64,000 bases of DNA from positions 644,983-708,982 of the forward strand of contig JACEVL010000143.1 of NCBI GenBank assembly GCA_020284085.1, given 5' to 3'. The notes beneath the pieces were generated by a model. It did no database searches and had not been told where the DNA came from. It saw only the letters and a program-made list of their open reading frames with translations. Source of the DNA: Aporrectodea caliginosa. Lineage: Eukaryota > Annelida > Clitellata > Crassiclitellata > Lumbricidae. Of this stretch, positions 56,606 to 64,000 are shown piece by piece (position 1 is the first letter of the stretch; every line of letters begins with the position of its first letter). Made by a program: the position numbers and the translations under genes.

Positions 56606-59600
56606 TTATTTTCTAAATAACAAAGAGAGTTTCATCATCAAAGAAGTGAATTGATCTTGAAGCAGCCCACCAAAGTCATCATTCACTGAAGAATAACACA
56701 CGTGACGACAGTGATCCACAAAATCCTTTTCAATTTCAAACATTTCATCACAAATTCCACATCCAAGTGGTTTCTCATGAAACATCTGAATATCAGCAAC
56801 AGATGATCTCTTATTTCCAAGAACTTCACGACTTTGCTTCTCTCCTCTGTGGGTTCTAATGTGATTAGCAAGACGATCAGCCGTATGAAATGATTCCTCG
56901 CATAGTTCACACTTATATCGTTTATCCCTGTCATGGATTTCCGAATGCATTTGCAGGTAACACTTCACTGGAAAAGCCTTGTTGCATATTTCAGACTTTA
57001 GTGGTGTCTCTCCAGTGTGAGTTTTCATGTGGTTTTTAAAACTTTCACAGCATTTAAATGCTTTGTCACAATATTGGCATTTGTATGGCTTTTCTCCTCT
57101 ATGCACTCGTTTATGTCTTTTTAGAACAGAGTGAGATACAAATGTTCTCTCACATAACTCGCACTTGTATGGCTTTTCTCCTGTATGAAGTTGTTTAATA
57201 TGTTTCCTTAGAAAATATTCAGTTTGAAAAGCTCTGTCACATAACTCGCACTTGTATGGCTTTTCTCCTGTATGCAGTTGCTCGTGTTTCCTTAGAAAAT
57301 ATTTATTTCGAAATGCACTGTCACATAACTTACATTTGTTCGTCTTTGAGTGGGTTTTCATGTGACATTTTAGTAGATGAGTTCTTCCAAATTCTTTTGC
57401 ACATAGTTCACACTTGTACGGTTTTTCTCCAGAGTGGGTTCTACTGTGACTAATGAGACCATCAGCCGTATCAAATGCTTTCTCACATAGTTCACATACA
57501 TATCGTTTTTCCCTGTCGTTGAGTTTTGAATGTATTCGCATGCAACGCTTCACTGCAATAGCCTTTTTGCATATTTCAGACTTGTGCAATTTCTCTCTAT
57601 TGTGAGTTCTCATGTGTTCGTTAAGACCACCAGAGCGCCTAAATGATTTGTAACAAAATTGGCATTTGTATGGCTTTTCTTCTGTATGCACTAGTTTATG
57701 TCTCTTGAAATTATCTTGAGCTCGAAAGGCTCTGCAACATATCTCGCACTTGTATGGTTTTTCTCCTGTGTGCAATCGTGTATGTATTTTGAGAAGAGTG
57801 GGTGTTCCAAATGTTCTCTCACAAAACTCGCACTTGTATCCTGTGTGCAACCTGTGTTTATGTCTCGTTAGATGATGTTGAGTATAAAATTCTCTGTCAC
57901 AGAACTCGCATTTGTATGGCTTTGTGTGAGTTTTCATGTGGCCCTTCAGTTGACCAGTTCTTGCAAATGCTTTCTCACATTGTTTACACTTGTATGGTTT
58001 CTCTCCAGTGTGGGTTTTTGTGTGCTCTTGTAGTCGTTCATTTGTTGTAAATACTTTGGTGCATAGTTCACACTTGTATGGTTTTTCTCCAGTGTGGGTT
58101 CTTGTGTGAAATTTTAGCTTATCACTCCTGGTAAATGCTTTTGCACATAGCTTGCATTTGTATGGTTTTTCTCCAGTGTGGGTTCTTGTGTGTTGGTCTA
58201 GTTTGCTTTTACTTACAAACACTTTTGAGCATAGTTCACACTTGTATCGCTTTTCTCCAGTGTGGGTGCTCACGTGAAAATACAGACTACTCGAGCAGCT
58301 AAATGATTTGTCACATAGGTGGCATTTCAGTGGTTTCTCTCCTGTGTGAGTTCTCATATGAACAGTCAAACTACCCTTCCATGCAAATGATTTCTCACAT
58401 ATGTGACATATGAATGGTCTCTCTTCAGAGTGGGTTCTTGCATGGGCATTCAATGAACTAGTGCATGAAAATGATTTGTGACATAATTCACATTTGAGTG
58501 GTTTTTCTCCACTATGGTCTTTTGAATGCTTACACAGGTCGTACTTCCGTGCATAGGTCTTGTGACACAAATCACACTTGTATGGTTTCTCACTAGTGTG
58601 GTTTTTCATATGGTCAATGAAAGAACTACTAGACGGGAATGACTTGTTACACATTAGACATGTGTAAGGTTTTTCTCCAGTGTGGGTTCTTGCGTGTTCG
58701 TCTAGTTTGCGTTCAATAATAAACACTTCTGCACATACCTCACACTTGTATGATTTTTCTCCAGTGTGGCTTCTTGTGTGTTCGTCTAGTTTGCCTTTAA
58801 TAAAAAACACTTTTGAGCATAGTTCACACTTGTATGTTTTTTCTCCAGTGTGGTTGCTCACATGAGCATGCAGACTGCTCCAGGAGCTAAATGATTTGTC
58901 ACATAAGTGGCATTTTAGTGGTTTCTCTCCTGTGTGGATTCTCATATGAACAGTCAAACTACCCTTCCATGCAAATGATTTCTCACATATGTGACATATG
59001 AATGGTCTCTCTTCAGAGTGGGTTCTTGCATGGGCATTCAATGAACTAGTGCATGAAAATGATTTGTGACATAATTCACATTTGAGTGGTTTATCTCCAC
59101 TATGGTCTTTTGAATGCTTACACAGGTCATACTTCCGTGCATAGGTCTTGTGACACAAATCACACTTGTATGGTTTCTCACTAGTGTGGTTTTTCATATG
59201 GCCAATGAAATAACTACTATACGAAAATGACTTGTTACATATTTGACATTTGTAAGGTTTTCTTCCAGTGTGGATTCTCATATGAACAGTCAAACTACCC
59301 TTCCATGCAAATGATTTCTCACATATGTGACATATGAATGGTCTTTCTCCAGAGTGGGTTTTTGCATGGGCTTTCAATGAAGCAACACATGAAAATGATT
59401 TGTGACATAATTCACATTTGAGTGTTTTTTCTCCGCTGTGGTACATGTATTTTGAATGCCTACACAGGTCATATTTCCGTGCATAGGTCTTGTGATACAA
59501 ATCAAACTTGTATGGTTTCTCACTTGTGTGGTTTTTCATATGGCCAATGAAAGAACTACTAGTCAGAAATGACTTCTTACATATTTGACATTTGTAAGCT

Positions 59601-59845
59601 TTTCTTCCAGTGTGGGTTTTCATATGAACATTCAAACAACTCCACGAACTAAATGATTTGCAACATATGATACATCTGTATGGTTTTTCTCCTGTGTGCA
59701 TTCTAATATGGAGTTTTAGATAACAAGGTTTTGCAAATGCCTTTCCACAGAACTCACACTGGTATAGTTTTTCAGTTTTCTTCATTGTAGCATTTTCTCC
59801 TTTATTTGTTAGTCCTGACTCGGAAAAAGTACTATTTTCATTCAT
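56606..59845 (-). CDS. C2H2 zinc-finger protein ZNF-5 (about 36 fingers, 1079 aa)
   Basis: Single uninterrupted frame from ATG 59845 (MNENSTFSESGLTNKGENAT). About 35 tandem fingers, most canonical with HTGEKP linkers; finger 4 (YKFDLYHK), 27 (HKSEICKK) and 34 (LKSEICNK) have lost zinc ligands. A block (SSFIGH / KTYARKYDLCKH / KCELCHKSFSC / ICEKSFAWKGSLTVH / KCHLCDKSFS) occurs three times, near-identical in DNA. C-terminus GCGICDEMFEIEKDFVDHC, HVCYSSVNDDF is the motif shared with ZNF-2 and ZNF-3. No KRAB, SCAN or BTB. Nuclear DNA-binding protein by family; target unknown. A shared GCCTTTAAAG word lies upstream (59881-59892). Confidence 0.92.
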   Translation of the reverse strand: MNENSTFSESGLTNKGENATMKKTEKLYQCEFCGKAFAKPCYLKLHIRMHTGEKPYRCIICCKSFSSWSCLNVHMKTHTGRKAYKCQICKKSFLTSSSFIGHMKNHTSEKPYKFDLYHKTYARKYDLCRHSKYMYHSGEKTLKCELCHKSFSCVASLKAHAKTHSGERPFICHICEKSFAWKGSLTVHMRIHTGRKPYKCQICNKSFSYSSYFIGHMKNHTSEKPYKCDLCHKTYARKYDLCKHSKDHSGDKPLKCELCHKSFSCTSSLNAHARTHSEERPFICHICEKSFAWKGSLTVHMRIHTGEKPLKCHLCDKSFSSWSSLHAHVSNHTGEKTYKCELCSKVFFIKGKLDEHTRSHTGEKSYKCEVCAEVFIIERKLDEHARTHTGEKPYTCLMCNKSFPSSSSFIDHMKNHTSEKPYKCDLCHKTYARKYDLCKHSKDHSGEKPLKCELCHKSFSCTSSLNAHARTHSEERPFICHICEKSFAWKGSLTVHMRTHTGEKPLKCHLCDKSFSCSSSLYFHVSTHTGEKRYKCELCSKVFVSKSKLDQHTRTHTGEKPYKCKLCAKAFTRSDKLKFHTRTHTGEKPYKCELCTKVFTTNERLQEHTKTHTGEKPYKCKQCEKAFARTGQLKGHMKTHTKPYKCEFCDREFYTQHHLTRHKHRLHTGYKCEFCERTFGTPTLLKIHTRLHTGEKPYKCEICCRAFRAQDNFKRHKLVHTEEKPYKCQFCYKSFRRSGGLNEHMRTHNREKLHKSEICKKAIAVKRCMRIHSKLNDREKRYVCELCEKAFDTADGLISHSRTHSGEKPYKCELCAKEFGRTHLLKCHMKTHSKTNKCKLCDSAFRNKYFLRKHEQLHTGEKPYKCELCDRAFQTEYFLRKHIKQLHTGEKPYKCELCERTFVSHSVLKRHKRVHRGEKPYKCQYCDKAFKCCESFKNHMKTHTGETPLKSEICNKAFPVKCYLQMHSEIHDRDKRYKCELCEESFHTADRLANHIRTHRGEKQSREVLGNKRSSVADIQMFHEKPLGCGICDEMFEIEKDFVDHCRHVCYSSVNDDFGGLLQDQFTSLMMKLSLLFRK

Positions 59846-61780
59846 TGTGAACAGGTTGACTTAGCATTGAAATAATCAGATGCCTTTAAAGTGCATTATG
59901 GAACATCATACATTTATTAAAGTAAGGTTTAGTATACTAAGTAATTGTATACGTCTTTCAAAGATGCTTCCCTACATGCTTCTGTGTCTTCCTTAGACTT
60001 GGTATTTTGGCATTGTCCGTTATCTGGCATCACCATTTCTTCAATTTGAGTTACCTTTGTACCAGTTATTTCCTTCTTGAAGTTGTACAAACTTTGGATG
60101 AGATGATGTCAGTATAACATCATGTTTCTTTTTCTGAATATACATTTTTGTCAGTTATACAATGCTCATTTAAATCCACTTGATAGCTAAGAGTTTAAAA
60201 GCAAAACTAAAACATTTAAGACAATAAATTAACCTCGATACTAGTAACTTGCAACTTCTATAATGCCAGTGTCTACTGCACAAGGTGTCAAACGATGGCA
60301 CACCAAAACCAAGCCTTAATCAAGGTCAAATCCAGAAGATCAGGACTGAGAGAGACAACCTAAAATACTAATCGCCGAGATGAGATACAATCAATTTGAA
60401 TTTGATTTAATTCGTGTATAAACAAATTATTCTGTCATTAGCAAATCCAGTCGAAATTCAATTTGATGACAATGAAGCAGCTGAAAGAACTAAATTAGCA
60501 ACCTGTCGAAGGGGCGCTATATAAATGCTAAATTAATGATTTAACTAACGAATGTACAATAACAATCTATATTTTGTAAGAGAGTAAAAGGCACATTTCG
60601 AAGTGAAATAGGTCTGATTTAAGTGTGCAGTAAAAGCCGTTTGTAACACTTACATGATAGCCACATTCACCTCTATGATCGCTATGAACAAGATGGAGAA
60701 TTTGACCAGGCAAAAGCTATCGGTAGCATCTTTGGTTCTGCCTGCAAAGAAAACAAAAAACCGTTCACAATATAATACCAATGACAAGTAAGCTACAGTG
60801 ATCAAGTCTGCTGAAAACCAATGAATTACCTCGTCAATGGAATTCCTTTGTCCTGGACATCCGTTCTCTAAAATCTATCAATTCCATCAAGCTGGCCTAT
60901 AAAGTAGGCCCTACGCTTACTCAAAGGCTGATAACTTTACATCATCATCACGCTACATAGGCACATTTAGTTGAATCGTTGATAGCTTCGTAAAGTAGTT
61001 TTTATATCAAAAGTTCCTGAATTGACTGACTATTCGAATAATCAAACGATCGTTCTCCAGGTAGGGGAATGCAGGCAGTTCCGAGCCAGTTAGGCCTACA
61101 TGCAGGAACACTGATGAGCACTGTCAACACCGAGCACGAATCGAAATCCAACAAACTGATCGACCATACTGCATGGTAGCGCTCGTGAATGAGCTGGTGC
61201 CCTGCGTTGGATGTCGAGTGGCCCTTTAGAAGATATTACGATTGCGAATACGATGGTAGGCGTTATCTCTCCTATAGTCTATAAGTTATCGTCATCGTGG
61301 CTGCCCGTCAACTGCTTAGTAATAGATTCAAGTTAACGACACTGTGTGATAACAAAGATCATTAGCGTCGCCCTCCTCCTTCATTCAGGCTTAGGACTGG
61401 CACTGTCACCGTCCACTGCCTGCTCCGTCGTTTATCTCTATTCTTTCCTGCGTAGCTATTAGAGACCTTCAGAAGTTGTCAGGCTACGAATCAGATTCGT
61501 CCCATTTTGTAGCGCACGGAGTAAAACGCAAGATAAGAAATATAAACACTGCAGTCTGTTGATTTTCTGTTATGATTATTTTACTAGAGGCGCAGTTCAA
61601 ACTCAACGTTTCTCAATTTCTGTCGCCAGAGTTGATGTTCTACACGAACGAATCTACTGCTCTCTCACCAAAAAAAGTATCGACGTTTGTGTGCATATAC
61701 AAGTGGATGTATATTAGTGTAAGCTTATTTGTGTATGTATACGTATGCACGTAAGTAGGTATATATGGGTTTGTACGTAT
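59846..61780. other. 5' side of ZNF-5, no gene seen
   Basis: Third copy of the 27895/28655 repeat at 60250-60370; SINE family 1 tail (GAAGGGGCGCTATATAAATG) at 60507; reversed GCAGGGCACC repeat at 61165-61215. No convincing exon. Confidence 0.45.
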
Positions 61781-61871
61781 TTACCTATATTTGTATGTAT
61801 GTGTGTATGTATGCATGTAAGTATGTATGTAAGCATGTGAGTGTGTATGTATGTATGTAGGCCCTATGTAC

Positions 61872-61926
<55 letters not shown>
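61781..61926. repeat. microsatellite (TATG)n then (TA)n
   Basis: TATG/TGTA units from 61785 to 61870, then about 54 bases of TA. Confidence 0.95.
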
Positions 61927-61928
<2 letters not shown>

Positions 61929-62040
61929 CGTCGATGTATGCATATTAACTCACTTGTGTTTGTGGATGTCTCGATGCTCGTACAATCTGCATCTTTGTAT
62001 CTATATATATGCACGTCTTTCTATTTATTTATGTGTAGGC

Positions 62041-63074
62041 CTACTTGCCTGTGTTTGCGGTTGCATCAGCAGACGTGACGTTATTAGGACTTCCATGAAC
62101 TTCAACATCTTCTTTAGCGTCATCAGATGTAGCGACGACGTTTTCAACGTTTTCTCTGTAGGCGTCATATTCAACTTCAACAGTTTCGGTTTCTTTGGCT
62201 CTCACTCCTCGCTCCATCTCTACCGCCTTTTCGTCTTCTTTGGCTCGGGCGACAACCTCTTCGTTTTCCCTGTCGATGGCATATACAACTTTACCTTTTT
62301 CGGTTTCTTTGGCTCTCACTCCTCGCTCCTCCGTCTCCTCGGTCTCCTCGTGTTCTTCAGCTCGAGCTTTTTCCGCAACTTCTGCTTTTAGCTTTCTCCT
62401 GGCTTCTTTGACTTGTGATTTCTTTTTCGCCCCATTCGCATTAGCCGGGATAAAAGAAACATTAAGTGGCTTTGCATATGCTTCTACTGTATCGGCTCCG
62501 GGCGGAATCTTAGGTCGTGTGCGTTTGTAAACGATTTCTCTCTCATTGAAATAGACCGCGTGTTGCAATTTGACTACAGCATCGTGTACGTCACTATCAT
62601 CTTCCCATTGTACAGGCTTAGAGGATTTCTTTTTCTCCTCCATCTGTTTTCTGCGATCGTCCACGTATTTGTCGAAATCGCCATATTCTTTTGTCTTCAT
62701 ATCAATGTAGGTTTTCAAGACGGGAGGAGGATCCTCATACAAGTCTTTGAATTGTTTCTTGTATTTTGTCCATGCTGGTGGACCGAAGATTTTCTTGAAA
62801 CACTCGAGGTAACGTTTTGCATCTGGGGTGTCCCATCCTCTTGCTTCCAGATCGTCCATCAGAATGTCCCATAGCTTGTCTCTGTTCCTACTGTAGTTGG
62901 CCATGTGGTCGTGTAGAATGGTGTGCCGCAGTTCCATCTCTCTGTGCAGACCATGTTCTGTAAGATCCATGTCCCATCCTACCGTTGTAAGGGCATCAAA
63001 CTTATATCCCGAGGCACCCCATCTAGTTTCTTGACAGATTGGCAGGTTTGAATCTGAGCCGGTGGTTTTCTCTA
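62041..63074 (-). CDS. terminal exon of an unrecognised charged protein
   Basis: Minus-strand open frame of about 344 codons to a stop at 62041. I start the exon at 63074 because TTATTTATTTTTCAG| is a strong acceptor there; the open frame above it (to 63174) looks intronic. N-terminal half is folded-looking: KFDALTTVGWDMDLTEHGL, REMELRHTILHDHMANYSR, KLWDILMDDLEARGWDTPDA, FKKIFGPPAWTKYKKQFKDL. Then a basic stretch and a long E/K-rich low-complexity tail in which RGVRAKETE occurs twice. Nuclear or coiled-coil role is a guess. Upstream exons lie beyond 63.2 kb or outside the window. Confidence 0.55.
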
Positions 63075-63164
63075 CTGAAAAATAAATAATAAAAGCACGT
63101 GAATACGGCCAAGTGTATATACCACCGACACACACTGCCAGTTCTTGACCTAGTCCTTTAGTCA

Positions 63165-63665
63165 TCATCATCATTTATCATTTATTTCTGTAACCATCAG
63201 AAGAGAAAAAAACGAACAAACAGTAAGACAATGGTTTGACATGTACTGACTACAAGGAGGCCCAGAAGGGATCATGGATCCCGCTAAATAGGGACACCTA
63301 AACATGTAAAAAATACAGATAGGGAAAGAAAGACAGTCAATGATACTTAGAGTAGAGTAAGCCTTGGGCTCAAAAAACAAACAACAAATAAAACAAAATA
63401 AAATAAGATGGATCCATCAAAAATCACAATAACAAAAGAATATAAAATCTTAACTAAAATATCATTGCAGACGAAATCATCTAATTTGCCACAATTTTAG
63501 CTAAAATCGCATTACAGACAAAATAATCGAATTTAATTAATCAGTAATTTCAATCAGTCATTTATTTATGTAACCAATATTAGGAAGAGAACAACAACAA
63601 TGAAACAATAAGGCAATGCTTATATATATGTAAGGCCTACTGGTTACATGGGGTCCAGAAGGTCC
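63165..63665. repeat. two diverged copies of an interspersed repeat
   Basis: 63170-63300 and 63555-63660 share CATTTATTT(C/A)TGTAACCA, AGAGAA..AACAA, CAAT(G), then ...CCAGAAGG. Sequence between them is A-rich with two CTAAAAT(A/C)(T/G)CATT words. Probably the 5' approach to the satellite. Confidence 0.5.
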
Positions 63666-64000
63666 AAGATGGCCGCCAAAACACAGAAATATGCATATTT
63701 CCGCTCATAGGTAAGCTACAATGACAAATGAACCCTCCACTTTCATAGTTCCGAGGTCAAGGAATCCATTTATCGTAGTTAGAATAGTCTGTCAATACCA
63801 CTTTCCAAGATGGCGGCCAAGATGGCCGCCAAAACAGAAATATGCATATTTCAGCTCATGAGGTAGCTACAATGACAAACGAACCCTCCAATTTCATAGT
63901 TCCGAGGTCAAAGGAATCCATTTATCGTAGTGAGAGAGTCTGTCAATACTAATTTCCAAGATGGCGGCCAAGATGGCCGCCAAAACAGAAATATGCATAT
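63666..64000. repeat. start of a 150-bp tandem satellite
   Basis: CAGAAATATGCATAT starts at 63684, 63835 and 63985, a spacing of 151 and 150. Units also share CCTCCA(C/A)TTTCATAGTTCC, CATTTATCGTAGT and AAGATGGCGGCCAAGATGGC. The array runs off the window end. Confidence 0.9.

Noticed and set aside
61781..62014. Tyr/Ile repeat frames around the TA run
   Set aside because: Microsatellite translation.
62195..62874. Plus-strand frames opposite the 62041-63074 exon
   Set aside because: Shadow of the charged tail (Ser/Ala/Phe-rich complement); the minus frame is longer and has a splice acceptor.

Overview
The window looks like gene-poor nuclear DNA from an invertebrate animal, probably marine (an echinoderm or other deuterostome is my guess, unproven). 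Reasons: arrayed C2H2 zinc-finger (ZNF) genes with HTGEKP linkers, several tRNA-derived SINE families, decayed non-LTR retrotransposons, hAT, piggyBac and TIR/MITE elements, long satellites and many microsatellites. The palindrome TAGGCCTA is scattered about 25 times. No bacterial operons, rRNA or functional tRNA are visible.

Layout. 1-6.1 kb: at least four 3' ends of one non-LTR retrotransposon whose C-terminus resembles a restriction-like endonuclease (RLE), each set against TAA/CAA microsatellite, plus SINEs, a foldback element and a jockey-like relic. 7.6-9.8 kb: ZNF-1 (minus), broken near its 3' end by one base, overlapping a second unusual reading frame. 10-19 kb: nested TIR elements (TTAA and 8-bp target duplications), a minisatellite-bearing foldback family here called FB-W, and RT relics. 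19.4-22.5 kb: ZNF-2 (minus), about 28 fingers with an internal duplication of about 12 fingers and a decayed 3' end. 25.8-26.7 kb: a TIR element carrying a THAP-like exon. 29.4-41.1 kb: two arrays of a 198-bp satellite, each followed by a spacer and a hAT transposase fragment, related by a duplication of about 5.3 kb. 41.4-42.9 kb: piggyBac and CR1/L2-like remains. 47.0-48.1 kb: ZNF-4 (plus), the cleanest gene here, 12 fingers. 49.4-51.2 kb: ZNF-3 (minus), frame-broken paralogue of ZNF-2 sharing its 5' flank. 52-54.4 kb: SINEs and opposed CR1/L2-like 3' ends. 56.6-59.8 kb: ZNF-5 (minus), 1079 aa in one exon, about 36 fingers. 62.0-63.1 kb: an unrecognised charged protein exon. 63.7 kb to the end: start of a 150-bp satellite.

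How it fits together. The ZNF genes form a cluster grown by duplication at three scales: single fingers, blocks of fingers, and whole genes with flanks. ZNF-2, ZNF-3 and ZNF-5 share a distinctive C-terminal Cys/His motif, so they form one subfamily. Tandem ZNF families often co-evolve with transposons; this locus has both, but a functional link here is inference. Some frameshifts in the ZNF genes and in the first hAT copy could be assembly errors rather than true decay.
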